64,000 nucleotides of DNA. It comes from Actinomyces procaprae. Lineage in GTDB: Bacteria; Actinomycetota; Actinomycetes; Actinomycetales; Actinomycetaceae. This document shows positions 1 through 9,962 of the stretch, piece by piece. Numbering within the stretch: the stretch's first letter is position 1; the number at the start of each line of letters is the position of its first letter. A program made the position numbers and the translations under genes. The stretch covers positions 3,038,001-3,102,000 of the forward strand of contig NZ_CP039292.1 of NCBI RefSeq assembly GCF_004798665.1, written 5' to 3'. The notes under the pieces were generated by a model. That model made no database searches. It saw only the letters and a program-made list of their open reading frames with translations, and was not told the origin of the DNA.

Positions 1-278
1 CACGATGAGCAGTAGTCGATGGAGTGGTCCACGCTCTCACCGTTGCGGTAGCGCTCGGCCTGCGGGCCGACGAACTTCGGTCCGGGGAACAACTCCGTGA
101 CCTCCATGACCGGGCAGGCGGTCTCGCAGATGGTGCACTTGACGCAGCAGTCCAGGCTGGCCCGCGCCAGCGCGTGGGCTGCGGTCTCGACCGCGGCGGC
201 ACCGCTCCTCACCCGCTCCCCGCCCTTGCCGGGCAGCGGCAGATCCCAGCGCTGGGCCAGGGTGTCGACGTCGAACAT
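1..278 (-). CDS. glpC: Anaerobic glycerol-3-phosphate dehydrogenase subunit C, N-terminal part (cut by window edge)
   Basis: The first 92 codons of a minus-strand gene whose start (ATG at 278-276) overlaps the glpB stop as TGATG. The product is expected to be the iron-sulfur, membrane-anchoring subunit that passes electrons from GlpAB to the quinone pool. The visible part carries one 4Fe-4S ligand set: Cys45-x2-Cys48-x2-Cys51-x3-Cys55-Pro. GlpC normally has two such clusters and cysteine-rich CCG domains; those lie outside the window. The order glpA-glpB-glpC with overlapping junctions implies one operon and a fixed complex. The assignment rests on the ferredoxin motif plus context. Confidence 0.88.
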   Translation of the reverse strand, partial: MFDVDTLAQRWDLPLPGKGGERVRSGAAAVETAAHALARASLDCCVKCTICETACPVMEVTELFPGPKFVGPQAERYRNGESVDHSIDYCSS

Positions 279-1774
279 CAGTCCTGCTCCTTGCTCTCAC
301 CGGGCCCGGCGGCCCGACTGGTCGCGGCGTCCGCCTCCGCGGCGGCGGTGTGGGCGGGCGGGCAGCCCAGATCGGCCAGGACGGCGTCGACGGCGGCCTG
401 CGCCGATCCCAACGCGATGCCCTCCCCGGACTTCTCACTCCAGCGCACGGCGCCCGCCAGTACGCCGCCGACGGCGTGCACACCCGCCAGCGCGGCGGCG
501 CCGTCGGGCCCCAGCGGCCGCATCCCGGCGTCGACCGCCACGCCCACCCGGAACAGCCCCTGGGGCGCGCCCCAGTAATCACGGTGGACCAGGCGGCGCA
601 GATTCTCGGCGCCGTCGGCGGTGACCCCGGCCAGCGGCAGGCCGAGGACCGTGTCGGTCACCCGCCCGTGGGAGTCCATGGCCAGGGCGCCGGACTCGAA
701 TCCGCCCGCAGCCAGGATGAAGGCGGCGGCACGGTGCTCGCGGGGCCGGCCGGCGGCGGCAGTGGTGACCGATACCAGGCGGCCGCGCTCCACGCGGGTG
801 GAGACCACGCGCGCGCCCATGACCATGCGCACACGCTCGGCGGAGGCGAGCCGGTCCAGCCGGTGCTCCAGCCGCAGGCCCGGCACCGACGGCGGCACCA
901 GCGGGATCTCCCCCACCGGCGCCCCCAGCCGCTCGGCGAGCTCCCGGAAGACGCCGGGACGGTCCAGCCCGAGCACGGCGGGCAGCAGCACGGTCTCACC
1001 GTCGCGCACCCTGCCGTCCAGCAGGCGCGCCAGCCGGTCGATTCCCTCGGCGCCGTCCAGGGCACGGGCGTGCCCGACGGCATTCGTGTCGCTCTCGCCG
1101 CCGCGGGCCACGAAGTCGACGGTCAGTGCGCGCGCCCGCACGCGCCCACCATCCGGCAGCGTGCTGCGATTCAGGTTCCCGGCAGCCATGTCGGCGGTGA
1201 AGTCCTTCAGCCGGGCCAGGCCCACCACCAGGTAGTGTCCGCCGTCGCGCAGCACCGAGGCCTGCATGGAGGGCTGCACCAGCAGCGTGGGGCGTATGGC
1301 ACCGACGGCGGTGGGCAGCCACAGGTTCGCGGGGCCATCACCGGCCGGCGCGGCGGAGCCGCCCGACCCCGCGCCGGCGTCGCCCGCGCCGGCGTCCTCC
1401 ACGGCGTCCGGCCGGGCGGTGAGCAGCTCGGAGCCGACCAGGGCGGCGAAGCGGTCCACGCCGGCTGCGGTGGCGCGCCGACCGATCACGCGGTAGGGGT
1501 GCCCTTCGGGCAGCAGGTCAGCGGCGGCGATGGCGGCATAGGGGCGGGTAATGGCGCGGCGCGCGGAGCGCTCCTCCGCAGTGGTTCCGGCTCCCGGTCC
1601 AGCGGGACCGGCCGCGCCGCCGAGGCGTCCGAGCACGTCTACCGTGCCTGGGGACAGCGCCAGTCCGCCCATGCCCTTGGTGACCAGGGTGACGGTGGCG
1701 CCGGCCCGGCGCAGCCGCAGCGCCGCGGCGTATCCCGATATCCCGGCGCCGATGACGACGACGTCGCTGCTCAT
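278..1774 (-). CDS. glpB: Anaerobic glycerol-3-phosphate dehydrogenase subunit B
   Basis: A 498-residue flavoprotein-like subunit. The chosen ATG (1774-1772) overlaps the glpA stop as ATGA. The open frame extends about 130 codons further upstream, but that part is low-complexity Arg/Gly and lies inside glpA. The N-terminus has a dinucleotide-binding fold with GAGISG at about residues 9-14, as expected for FAD binding. A second conserved stretch near the end (AAGGFESGALAMD) is typical of GlpB. A Gly/Ala/Ser-rich insert lies near the middle. With GlpA it oxidises glycerol-3-phosphate to dihydroxyacetone phosphate. Confidence 0.9.
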   Translation of the reverse strand: MSSDVVVIGAGISGYAAALRLRRAGATVTLVTKGMGGLALSPGTVDVLGRLGGAAGPAGPGAGTTAEERSARRAITRPYAAIAAADLLPEGHPYRVIGRRATAAGVDRFAALVGSELLTARPDAVEDAGAGDAGAGSGGSAAPAGDGPANLWLPTAVGAIRPTLLVQPSMQASVLRDGGHYLVVGLARLKDFTADMAAGNLNRSTLPDGGRVRARALTVDFVARGGESDTNAVGHARALDGAEGIDRLARLLDGRVRDGETVLLPAVLGLDRPGVFRELAERLGAPVGEIPLVPPSVPGLRLEHRLDRLASAERVRMVMGARVVSTRVERGRLVSVTTAAAGRPREHRAAAFILAAGGFESGALAMDSHGRVTDTVLGLPLAGVTADGAENLRRLVHRDYWGAPQGLFRVGVAVDAGMRPLGPDGAAALAGVHAVGGVLAGAVRWSEKSGEGIALGSAQAAVDAVLADLGCPPAHTAAAEADAATSRAAGPGESKEQD

Positions 1775-3519
1775 GCGCGGGCCTCCTGTTTCTGCTCGGT
1801 GGCGGCACGGAAAGCGCCTGCCAGGGCTGCGGCATCGGGGTCGAGCCGGGGCGGGGCCGCCAGGGCCGCCAGCGCCGCAGCCATCTCCTCCGGTAGTTCC
1901 TCGCCATCCTCGGCGTCCGCGATGGGGGTCGCCGCGGCGGCGGGGGGCGCGACGGCGGGCAGGTCCTCGACGTCGAGGGTTCCCTGCAGCATCCAGAAGT
2001 CCAGGGCCGCCTCGCGGACCTGCTCGCCGTGCAGGACCGACCACAGCCCGATCCAGCGGTGCCGCAGGAAGGTGCGCAGCAGCTCGGTGGCGTCGGCGGC
2101 GCTGGTCCGTCCCTTGCACACGTGCACGCCGGCGACGCGGGCGGCGCAGAAGCCGCCCTGGCACGGCCCCATGCCGATGCGCAGCTGGCGGCGCAGATCG
2201 TCGAAGGACGCGTCGGGCTGCTCATCCATCAGATCGGTGAGCATCTTGCGGGTGACCAGCTCGCACTCGCAGATCGTCTGATTCTCCAGCCGGTCCTGCT
2301 CACGTGCAGCCAGGCGGTGAGAGACCTGGTAGTTACGGCCGTGCTCGGAGCCGGGGTCCGCCTCCGCGTCCGTGGTGCAGGGGCGGTCGACGCCGAGCTC
2401 GGCGCACACGGCGTCGACGGTATTCTTGGCCATGAGCCGATAGGTGGTGAGCTTGCCGCCGGCCACGGTGATCAGCCCGGCCAGTCCCTCTGCCTCGCTG
2501 TGCCGCAGGACGGTCATGCCGCGGCTCATGTGGCGGGTGTCGGTGCCGGCTACGCGCTTGTCACGCACCAGTGGGCGGGCGCCCGCCCAGGCGTGCACGA
2601 GCCGGGCCTGCCGGAAGCCCGGGATCAGCGCCTCACCGGCGTCGAGCATCTGGGCCACCTCCTCACGCGGGATCAGCAGGTGGTCGGGGTCGGGGACGCG
2701 GCGGTCGGTGGTGCCGATGATGGAAACCGTGTGGTCGGGGACGATGATGTCGCCGTCGGCCGGGTAGACGCAGCGGTTGATGACATGGTTCACGACCCGG
2801 TGGTTGACGGCGATCATGATGCCCGCGCCGGCGACGATCTCAATCGCCTCCGAGCCGGCCATGGCGGCCAGGCGCCCGCCCCAGGGACCGGCGGCGTTGA
2901 CCACCACGGCGCAGGTGACGGCCAGGTCCTCGCCGGTCTTCAGGCCGCGCGCCCGCACGGCGACGACGCGGCGGTCCTCCCCCTCACCCTCGACCACCAG
3001 GTCCGTGACCTCGTGGTAGGTCAGGATCGTGGCGCCATGGGCCCGGGCCGAGCGGGCGGCGCCCCAGACCATCTGCCAGCCGTCGACGGCGCCGTCATTG
3101 ACGGCGAAGACGCGCTTGATGCCGGGGTTCAGCCGGGGCTCCATCCGCAGCGCCTCGGAGAGGCTGAGCTCCTCGCAGGCAACGCCGGTCTGCGCGGCAC
3201 CGATGAGGAACTGATCGGAGAAGTCCAGGTCGTCCTCGGGGCCCACTACGAACATGCCGCCCGTGCGCTCGATGGCGTCGGCGTGGATGCGGGAGACGAT
3301 CGCGTTCTCCTCCGCGCACTCGCGGGCGGAGCCGGGATCGGAGACGACGTAGCGGCCACCGGAGTGCAGCAGCCCGTGGAAGCGGCCGGAGGTGCCCTGG
3401 GCGAGGTCGGCGCGCTCCAGCAGCACGACGCTCATGCCGCGCATGGCGGCATCCCGGGCGACACCGACGCCGGTGGCGCCGCCGCCGACGACGACCACGT
3501 CGGCAGTTATGGCTCTCAC
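1771..3519 (-). CDS. glpA: Anaerobic glycerol-3-phosphate dehydrogenase subunit A
   Basis: A 582-residue FAD-dependent catalytic subunit converting sn-glycerol-3-phosphate to dihydroxyacetone phosphate. I place the start at GTG 3519-3517 because GAGGAGG sits just upstream and the FAD-binding GGGATG motif then falls about residues 10-15; the open frame runs on to 3669 without family-like sequence. A DAO-type fold fills most of the protein. A BFD-like [2Fe-2S] segment lies near the C-terminus, with CECE and GPCQGGFC as cysteine ligands, which marks GlpA rather than aerobic GlpD. An Ala/Pro-rich tail follows. First gene of glpABC, divergent from glpF-glpK. Confidence 0.93.
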   Translation of the reverse strand: MRAITADVVVVGGGATGVGVARDAAMRGMSVVLLERADLAQGTSGRFHGLLHSGGRYVVSDPGSARECAEENAIVSRIHADAIERTGGMFVVGPEDDLDFSDQFLIGAAQTGVACEELSLSEALRMEPRLNPGIKRVFAVNDGAVDGWQMVWGAARSARAHGATILTYHEVTDLVVEGEGEDRRVVAVRARGLKTGEDLAVTCAVVVNAAGPWGGRLAAMAGSEAIEIVAGAGIMIAVNHRVVNHVINRCVYPADGDIIVPDHTVSIIGTTDRRVPDPDHLLIPREEVAQMLDAGEALIPGFRQARLVHAWAGARPLVRDKRVAGTDTRHMSRGMTVLRHSEAEGLAGLITVAGGKLTTYRLMAKNTVDAVCAELGVDRPCTTDAEADPGSEHGRNYQVSHRLAAREQDRLENQTICECELVTRKMLTDLMDEQPDASFDDLRRQLRIGMGPCQGGFCAARVAGVHVCKGRTSAADATELLRTFLRHRWIGLWSVLHGEQVREAALDFWMLQGTLDVEDLPAVAPPAAAATPIADAEDGEELPEEMAAALAALAAPPRLDPDAAALAGAFRAATEQKQEARA

Positions 3520-3938
3520 TGGGGACCTCCTCGTCCATCGAGGCGGGCATGCGACCCGCCCCGGCTGCACGTGCCTCGTCCGCACGTGTGGCACGCTCCT
3601 TCCCGCGCTGCCGCTTTTATGACTACACGTCCCAGAGAGCTCGTGCACGCGCAATGCGCAAACGTTCATCGCGCGTCACTACGCGACGCAACTATTTCCC
3701 GCCGGATTCGCCGGCACCAGGACTTATCCGCACAATAACAGCACTCCGACGTCTTAGCCTCAGCTCACCATCACATAACAAGACCGGCTCGGCACTCCGA
3801 ATACCCATGTGACCCCGAGTACTTTCGGACCTGTTCGGGCGCGGCCAGTGCTTCGTCCGTCCCTTCGTGGAATGCGTGCGGCCGCGAGCCGCTCGCCCTA
3901 CGCATCAAGCACGCTGTCGTGCAGAAAGTGAGCAGGCC
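3520..3938. promoter_or_regulatory. Divergent control region between glpABC and glpFK
   Basis: A 419-bp gap between the glpA start and the glpF start. No gene is supported here; the small open frames are shadows. It must hold promoters for both glycerol operons. The stretch about 3600-3800 is clearly less GC-rich than its surroundings, as expected for promoters and operators. I cannot name a regulator, and no glpR-like gene lies beside it. Confidence 0.6.
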
Positions 3939-4673
3939 ATGAGTCTCGCCCAGATCTTCCTGTCGGAGTTCTTCGGGACCTTCATCCTCATCCTCTTCGG
4001 AGCCGGCGTCTGCGCCGCGGTCAACCTCCCCAAGTCGAAGGCCCAGGCCTCCGGCTGGATCGTCATCGCCTTCGGATGGGGCCTGGCGGTCTTCATGGGC
4101 GTCTACGCCGCGTACGCGACCGGCGGTCACCTGAACCCCGCGGTCACCATCGGGCTGGCGGTCGCCGGCAAGGACCTGGCCGCCGGTGTCCCTGCGACGG
4201 CGACGAACATGATCGTCTACATCATCGCCCAGTTCCTCGGCGCCTTCCTCGGCGCCGTGGGCGCCTGGCTGGCCTACAAGAAGCACTTCGACGAGGAGGC
4301 GCCCGCCGACGCCAAGCTCGGCTGCTTCTCCACCGGCCCCGGCATCCGCGCCTACGGCTGGAACGTGGTCACCGAGGCCATCGGCACCTTCGCCCTGGTC
4401 GCCTGGGTGATCTACAACGGCAAGTCCCCCTCCGAGCTGGGTCCCTTGGCCGTCGCCTTCGTGATCGTCGCCATCGGCCTGTCGCTGGGCGGCCCCACCG
4501 GGTACGCCATCAACCCCGCCCGCGACCTCGGTCCGCGCGTGGCGCACGCCATCCTGCCGATCCGCGGCAAGGGCTCCTCCGACTGGGCCTACTCCTGGGT
4601 ACCGGTCGTGGGCCCGCTCATCGGCGGCATCGTCGCCGGCCTGCTCATCCCCAACATGGCCGGTCTGTTCTGA
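3939..4673 (+). CDS. glpF: Glycerol uptake facilitator (aquaglyceroporin)
   Basis: A 244-residue MIP-family channel that lets glycerol diffuse across the membrane. Both NPA boxes are present: GGHLNPAVT in the first half and INPARDLGP in the second, with six hydrophobic helices. The ATG at 3939 is chosen over an upstream in-frame start at 3867 because the protein then begins with the usual short cytoplasmic end and helix 1. It lies 38 bp before glpK and is presumably co-transcribed, so glycerol is phosphorylated as it enters. Confidence 0.94.
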   Translation: MSLAQIFLSEFFGTFILILFGAGVCAAVNLPKSKAQASGWIVIAFGWGLAVFMGVYAAYATGGHLNPAVTIGLAVAGKDLAAGVPATATNMIVYIIAQFLGAFLGAVGAWLAYKKHFDEEAPADAKLGCFSTGPGIRAYGWNVVTEAIGTFALVAWVIYNGKSPSELGPLAVAFVIVAIGLSLGGPTGYAINPARDLGPRVAHAILPIRGKGSSDWAYSWVPVVGPLIGGIVAGLLIPNMAGLF

Positions 4674-4711
4674 CGCGGCCAGCAATCACAACGAAGTGAA
4701 AGGACTCGTCC

Positions 4712-6250
4712 ATGACTGAAACCACCGAGACCGAGAAGTTCGTCCTGGCGATCGACCAGGGCACCACCTCGTCTCGCGCGATCATCTTCAACCACTCCGG
4801 TGAGGTGGTCGCCGTCGGCCAGCAGGAGTTCACCCAGATCTTCCCCAACCCCGGCTGGGTCGAGCACGACCCGGTCGAGATCTGGGAGTCGGTGCGCGCC
4901 GTCGTCGCCGAGGCCCTGCAGAAGGCGGAGATCAACCGCCACTCGCTGGCCGCCGTCGGCATCACCAACCAGCGCGAGACCACCATCGTGTGGGACAAGA
5001 ACACCGGCGAACCGGTCTACAACGCCATCGTCTGGCAGGACACCCGCACCGCCGCGATCGCCCGTGAGATCGCCGCCGGCGACCCGCTGGGAACCGAGCG
5101 CTACCGCCAGATCACCGGCGAGAACATCTCCACCTACCCCTCGGCCACCAAGGTGAAGTGGATCCTGGACAACGTGCCCGGGGCCCGCGAGAAGGCCGAG
5201 GCCGGGGACCTGCTGTTCGGCACCCCCGACACCTGGGTCGTGTGGAACCTGACCGGCGGCGTCAACGGCGGCGTGCACGTCACCGACGTCACCAACGCCT
5301 CCCGCACGCTGCTGATGGACGTGCGCACGCTGAAGTGGCGCGAGGACATCTGCACGGACTTCGGCATCCCGATGTCCATGCTGCCCGAGATCCGCTCCTC
5401 CTCGGAGGTGTACGGCTACGGCCGCAAGAACGGCCTGCTGATCGACACCCCCATCTCCGGGATCCTCGGCGACCAGCAGGCGGCCACCTTCGGGCAGGCC
5501 TGCTTCGAGGTCGGCACCGCGAAGAACACCTACGGCACCGGCTGCTTCATGCTCATGAACACCGGTGAGGAGCCCGTCTTCTCGAAGAACGGCCTGCTGA
5601 CCACCGTGCTGTACCAGCTGGGCGACTCCAAGCCGGTGTACGCACTGGAGGGCTCCATCGCGGTGGCCGGCTCCCTGGTGCAGTGGCTGCGCGACAACCT
5701 CGGCATGATTGAGAAGTCAAGCGACATCCAGGCGCTGGCGCAGACCGTGGAGGACAACGGCGGGGTGTACTTCGTGCCCGCATTCTCCGGCCTGTTCGCC
5801 CCCTACTGGCGCGACGACGCCCGCGGCGTGATCGTGGGCCTGACCCGCTACGCCACCAAGGGGCACATCGCCCGCGCCGTGGAGGAGTCCACCGCCTTCC
5901 AGTCCGCCGAGCTGCTCGACGCGATCAACGCCGACGCCGGGGTTCCGCTCAAGGAGCTCAAGGTCGACGGCGGCATGACGAATGACGACCTGGTCATGCA
6001 GTTCCAGGCGGACCTGTGCGGCGTCGATGTCATCCGTCCCGTGGTGGCCGAGACCACCGCACTGGGAGCCGCCTACGCCGCCGGCATCGCCGTCGGCTTC
6101 TGGAGCGGCACCGAGGACGTCATCGCCAACTGGCAGGAGGGCAAGCGCTGGACGCCGTCGATGGACGCCGCCGAGCGCGACCGCACCTACCGGCTGTGGA
6201 AGAAGGCCGTCACTCGCACCCTCGACTGGGTCGACGACGACGTCAAGTGA
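4712..6250 (+). CDS. glpK: Glycerol kinase
   Basis: A 512-residue FGGY-family kinase that phosphorylates glycerol with ATP to sn-glycerol-3-phosphate, the substrate of GlpABC. The phosphate-binding [10 protein letters not shown] motif is at residues 15-24 and the family pattern [16 protein letters not shown] lies in the second half. Length is typical. GAAAGGA precedes the ATG. A strong hairpin follows the gene at 6338-6370. Confidence 0.97.
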   Translation: MTETTETEKFVLAIDQGTTSSRAIIFNHSGEVVAVGQQEFTQIFPNPGWVEHDPVEIWESVRAVVAEALQKAEINRHSLAAVGITNQRETTIVWDKNTGEPVYNAIVWQDTRTAAIAREIAAGDPLGTERYRQITGENISTYPSATKVKWILDNVPGAREKAEAGDLLFGTPDTWVVWNLTGGVNGGVHVTDVTNASRTLLMDVRTLKWREDICTDFGIPMSMLPEIRSSSEVYGYGRKNGLLIDTPISGILGDQQAATFGQACFEVGTAKNTYGTGCFMLMNTGEEPVFSKNGLLTTVLYQLGDSKPVYALEGSIAVAGSLVQWLRDNLGMIEKSSDIQALAQTVEDNGGVYFVPAFSGLFAPYWRDDARGVIVGLTRYATKGHIARAVEESTAFQSAELLDAINADAGVPLKELKVDGGMTNDDLVMQFQADLCGVDVIRPVVAETTALGAAYAAGIAVGFWSGTEDVIANWQEGKRWTPSMDAAERDRTYRLWKKAVTRTLDWVDDDVK

Positions 6251-6337
6251 GTCTCATAGCCGCGACACGCCAGTCCGTATCGTGAGCCGCCACGGCTGAT
6301 GCGGGCGCGGCCCGGCCGCCTGCGTCAGTCGCATCAC

Positions 6338-6370
6338 CGGGGTCCGGTGCCATTACGGCACCGGACCCCG
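6338..6370 (+). terminator. Hairpin terminator after glpK
   Basis: A 14-bp perfect stem with a 5-nt loop (6338-6351, loop 6352-6356, 6357-6370), extremely GC-rich and with no T-run after it, as is common for actinobacterial hairpin terminators. It separates the glycerol genes from the lactate permease. Confidence 0.75.
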
Positions 6371-6539
6371 CCGCATATCCGGCAACAACGTGGGCCCTCC
6401 GGGTGGGATACGGAGATCCGCACAAGTCCGCCGAGCCCTACACGTCAGCGGCGAAAAGATGAGATGATCCACACGTCGCGGCCACGGCACGCAACGCCCG
6501 GTCCCGACGTCGATGCCCCCGACCAGCCCGGAACCCACT

Positions 6540-8216
6540 ATGACGCTCACCGCACCACTGCTCGCCACGGCCTTCACACCCTCGACGACCGCCGTCGGCG
6601 GCAACGTCTTCATCACCGCGATCGTCGGCCTGCTGCCGCTGATCGCGTTCTTCGTGCTCATGGGCGCCTTCAAGGTCGCCACGCACTGGTGCGCGATCAT
6701 CTCCCTGGCGCTGTCCGCCGTGATCGCCGTCGTCGCCTTCCACATGCCGGTGGGAATGACGGCGCTGTCGGCCACGCAGGGGCTGGCGATGGGCTTCATC
6801 CCCATCATCTACATCATCATCGCCGCCGTCTGGCTGTACAACCTCACCGAGACCTCCGGGCGCAGCCAGGACCTCAAGGCCGTGTTCAACACGATCGGCA
6901 AGGGCGACCAGCGCGCCCAGGCGCTGATCGTGGCCTTCTGCTTCTGCGGCCTGCTGGAGGGCCTGGCCGGCTTCGGCGCACCGGTGGCCATCACCGCCGC
7001 CATGCTGGTGACCCTCGGCGTTCCCAAGATCAAGGCGGCGATCGCCACCATCGTGGGCAACGGCATCTACGTCGGCTTCGGCGCCATGTCCATCCCGGTG
7101 ACCACGGCCGGGAACCTCGGCGGCCAGGACCCGGTGTCCGTCGCCCAGAACATGGGTCACCTGACCTCCCTCATGTGCGTGCTGGTGCCCTTCCTGCTGC
7201 TGTTCATCCTCGACGGCGCACGCGGCATCCGGCAGCTGTGGCCGCTGGCCCTGGTGGCCGGCATCGCGGCCGGCGCCGGCCACTTCATCACCCCCGGCGT
7301 CTCCTACGAGCTGACCTCGGTGGTGGGCGCGCTGCTGGCCTTCGCCGCCTGCTACCTGTTCCTGCTGGCGTGGACGCCGAGCACGCCGGAGGAGTACCAC
7401 TCCGAGGTGGCCGCCGCGGACAAGCCCGACCGCGAGCGCATCATCCTGGCGCTGCTGCCCTACGTGCTGGTGGTGGTGATCATCGCCATCACCAAGCTGT
7501 GGAAGCTCGGGGTGGACCTGTCCGCCGTCCTGTCCAGAACCGATATCAAGATCCCCTGGCCGGGCGTGTACGGCAACCTGCTCACCGCCGACGGCGAGGC
7601 CTCCACCTCCGCCGTCTACAACCTGCAGACCCTGTCCAACCCGGGCACCTGGATCCTGCTGACGGCGGTGATCGTGTGCATCGTCTACGGCACCCGCTCC
7701 TCGGGCGGACGCTTCCAAACGTCCATCGGTGCCATGTTCGCAGCACTGCCGCGCACCATCTACACCCTGCGCATGTCCATCCTCACCATCGCCTCCGTCA
7801 TGGCGCTGGCCTATGTCATGAACTTCTCCGGCCAGACCACCGCCGTCGGCGCGGCCCTGGCCACCACGGGCGCCGCCTTCGCCTTCCTCTCCCCCGTCCT
7901 GGGCTGGGTCGGTACGGCGGTGGCGGGCTCGGCCACCAGTGCCGGCGCGCTGTTCGCCAACCTGCAGGCAACCGCTGCCGCGGAGGCCAACCTGGACCCA
8001 CGCATCCTGCTCGCAGCCAACACCATCGGTGGTGGCCTGGGCAAGATCGTCTCCCCGCAGAACCTGGCGGTGGTGACCACCGCCGTGGACGCCCCCGGCA
8101 CCGACGCGGAGATCCTCAAGAAGGCCGCCCCCTACTCCATCGGCCTGCTGCTTGTGCTGTGCTGCCTGGTGCTGGCCGCGTCCCAGGGCTGGATGGGCGC
8201 CTACATGCCGGCCTGA
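6540..8216 (+). CDS. lctP: L-lactate permease (LctP/LldP family)
   Basis: A 558-residue, very hydrophobic protein with 12 or more membrane segments. It matches the lactate permease family: early LPLIAFFVLMG helix, GLAGFGAPVAI loop, and the late segment NTIGGGLGKIVSPQN, typical of LctP. The start is uncertain: ATG 6540 gives the usual short N-terminus, and ATG 6513 is nine codons upstream in frame; neither has a strong ribosome site. It would import lactate for the lutABC enzymes encoded about 2 kb downstream on the same strand, separated by repeat DNA. Confidence 0.9.
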   Translation: MTLTAPLLATAFTPSTTAVGGNVFITAIVGLLPLIAFFVLMGAFKVATHWCAIISLALSAVIAVVAFHMPVGMTALSATQGLAMGFIPIIYIIIAAVWLYNLTETSGRSQDLKAVFNTIGKGDQRAQALIVAFCFCGLLEGLAGFGAPVAITAAMLVTLGVPKIKAAIATIVGNGIYVGFGAMSIPVTTAGNLGGQDPVSVAQNMGHLTSLMCVLVPFLLLFILDGARGIRQLWPLALVAGIAAGAGHFITPGVSYELTSVVGALLAFAACYLFLLAWTPSTPEEYHSEVAAADKPDRERIILALLPYVLVVVIIAITKLWKLGVDLSAVLSRTDIKIPWPGVYGNLLTADGEASTSAVYNLQTLSNPGTWILLTAVIVCIVYGTRSSGGRFQTSIGAMFAALPRTIYTLRMSILTIASVMALAYVMNFSGQTTAVGAALATTGAAFAFLSPVLGWVGTAVAGSATSAGALFANLQATAAAEANLDPRILLAANTIGGGLGKIVSPQNLAVVTTAVDAPGTDAEILKKAAPYSIGLLLVLCCLVLAASQGWMGAYMPA

Positions 8217-8305
8217 CGGTGGCGCCGGCGACTTCGACCGGGGGCCGTTTGTCGGATACGGCCGCTTCCTCCCCGGCCACTCCGCGTTCGCGGTGGCCTC
8301 GGGAG

Positions 8306-8929
8306 GTGGGGGCCGTATCCGGGCTCCCACGGTCGTACTCGGGCCGGCGGGTATGCGCCCGACTCCCGAGGTGCGGGCTCCTCACCGCACTGGCTGTCTG
8401 CAAGGCTCTCCTCCTCGGAGCCTGCTCGGTTACTCCCCTCCCGGGTCGGGACGCCCAGCCGGACAGCGCGCAGGATGCGCGTTTCGCCGAGTTCACGCAG
8501 TACGTGCCCGACCCACTGACCGTCCAGACCTCTCTGGACTCGGTCACCAGTCGCATGCCGGCAATGGGCGCCACAGGCGTGCACTTCGTCGGGCAGTATC
8601 GGGTCAACAAGGGCGAGTGGCCGCTGCCGGAACCCGATCGCCCCTACTGGTTCCACGCCGTCGTCGAAGTCGACCAGGCCACCAGCCGGGCGCTGGGTGA
8701 CGCCGCCACTACCACGCCCGACCTGCTGCCGCCGATCTACCCCGACCTGCACCAGTACGTCCCCCAGGACTGCACCTTCGCCACCGTCCTGGAGTCCGAC
8801 GCGAACCGGATTCTTGACACCGAGAACGCCGACCCCGTGGGCGGCTCGGAGCGGTTCACCGTGGATGAGCTGGCACTGTCCGCCGACTGCAACCTCGTCG
8901 TCATGGTCGGCACCGGGCACTACTCCTGA
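8306..8929 (+). CDS. Putative lipoprotein of unknown function
   Basis: About 207 residues. The frame encodes a basic N-region, a hydrophobic stretch and a lipobox (LLLGAC, lipidated Cys at about residue 40), then a soluble domain rich in Asp, Pro and Tyr. The mature part begins with an Ala/Asp/Gln-rich linker and contains two further cysteines (in QDCTF and SADCN) that could pair. The start is not certain; GTG 8306 is the best available in-frame initiator, though no well-spaced ribosome site is seen. A much longer open frame covers this gene and most of lctP, but its upstream part is a shadow of lctP. No family recognised. Confidence 0.6.
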   Translation: MGAVSGLPRSYSGRRVCARLPRCGLLTALAVCKALLLGACSVTPLPGRDAQPDSAQDARFAEFTQYVPDPLTVQTSLDSVTSRMPAMGATGVHFVGQYRVNKGEWPLPEPDRPYWFHAVVEVDQATSRALGDAATTTPDLLPPIYPDLHQYVPQDCTFATVLESDANRILDTENADPVGGSERFTVDELALSADCNLVVMVGTGHYS

Positions 8930-9029
8930 CGGCGTAACGCCAGGTTCAAGGGGGCAGGGCTCGTAGCGGGATGGCAATTCCCGGCTCTTCCGGTTTGAGC
9001 GTGTGGTGCTTCCGGCGTGGCGGATTCGG

Positions 9030-9345
9030 CCCGGGTAGCGGTGTTCGCGGTGGTCGTGGTTGGGGCGGTGAGGTCGACGTCGGGCTGACGGGGACGTTCT
9101 CGGGGGCGGATGAGGTCGATGTCGGGCCGGCGGGGTCGTGTTCGGGCCGGCGGGGTCGTGCTCGGTAGGTGCTGGTCTGCCGAGAACGTCCTCATCATCC
9201 CCAAACCCTCCACGTTCGGGAGGGTTTCGGGCTTACGAGGACGTGCTCGACCAGCGCAGGTCGTTGTCGGGCGCACGAGGACGTTTTCGGGCCGCCGAGC
9301 ACGTCGTCAGGCCGGCGGGGGCGTGCTCGGGCCGGTGGGGACGTT
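9030..9345. repeat. Dispersed hairpin element, copy 1 (degenerate ~20-bp repeats around a conserved core)
   Basis: Degenerate units of about 20 bp of the type GAGGACGT-TCGGGCC flank a core at about 9183-9250. The core contains a hairpin, AAACCCTC (9203-9210) paired with GAGGGTTT (9220-9227) around the loop CACGTTCGG. The core is repeated, reverse-complemented, at about 50080-50160. There the arms differ but still pair. Confidence 0.6.
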
Positions 9346-9506
9346 GTCCGCCGGGCCGCTTCGGCGGTGGCTAGCCGTCGTCCTCGGACAGTCCCCCGCC
9401 AGGCGATCTCCGGGTTGGCTCTTGGTGCTGGTGGGTGTGGTGGTGGTCGGCGTCTTGCGGGGTGGGGGGGCGCGGTGACCCTGGCGTGGTGAGCTGGGTC
9501 GGCTCG

Positions 9507-9861
9507 CCATGCCAGAACGCCAGGCCTGGCTGCACTTGGCTGCCGACGGCTCCGGCGCCCGGGAGCGGGGCCGTCTGCTGCGCCACTTCCCGGTCTACTG
9601 CGCCGCTTCCCGGCCTACTTCGCCGCTTCGCGGTCTACTACGCCACTTCGCCGTCTGCAACGCCACTTCGGGGTTAACAACGCCAGTTAACCGTCTGCTG
9701 CAGGCCCCAGAGGTATACAGCAGAGCGTTAAGTAGCGTTGTTAACGCCCAGCAGGCGCACCAGACACCCCACCCCACCCCACGCCATGCCCCAGGACATC
9801 GGCAGCACTCCTGCCGCCGCCCCAGACAACCACACCCCCGCCCCCAAACCGGAAGAGCCCC
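9507..9861. repeat. Dispersed element B, copy 1
   Basis: Its reverse complement matches 47288-47602 over about 300 bp, by eye at 80-90% identity. Landmarks are an ISL3-like end (GGCTCTTCCGGTTTGGGGG, read on the minus strand from 9861), the segment GGGCGTTAACAACGCTACTT, then about five degenerate ~21-bp units such as GTCTACTACGCCACTTCG. Non-coding. Confidence 0.65.
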
Positions 9862-9901
9862 TTAACCGGCGGGACGACGCTTCGTACCTTCCGGGGGACG
9901 C

Positions 9902-9962
9902 TTCGTACCCTCCGGTGACGGTTCGGCACTCCAGGGTACGAACCGTCACCGGAGGGTACGAA
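9902..9962. repeat. Perfect 24-bp inverted repeat (hairpin C, copy 1)
   Basis: Arms at 9902-9925 and 9939-9962 are perfect reverse complements around a 13-nt spacer; each begins or ends with TTCGTACCCTCCGGTGACGG or its complement. A related hairpin with compensating arm differences is at 49599-49661 inside the MITE-like element. Further half-copies (GACGCTTCGTACC) lie just upstream. Confidence 0.75.

Noticed and set aside
350..2281. A 643-codon open frame opposite glpB and glpA
   Set aside because: Low-complexity antisense shadow; glpABC on the other strand has clear motifs and overlaps.
2029..3738. A 569-codon plus-strand frame opposite glpA
   Set aside because: Ala/Gly/Asp-rich with no domain; typical high-GC shadow.
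6299..8929. An 876-codon open frame on the plus strand
   Set aside because: It overlaps lctP in another frame, with His/Arg/Gly-rich shadow sequence; only its last ~207 codons read as a lipoprotein.
9110..9586. Several small open frames in the repeat region
   Set aside because: They simply translate the ~20-bp degenerate repeats; no ribosome sites or domains.
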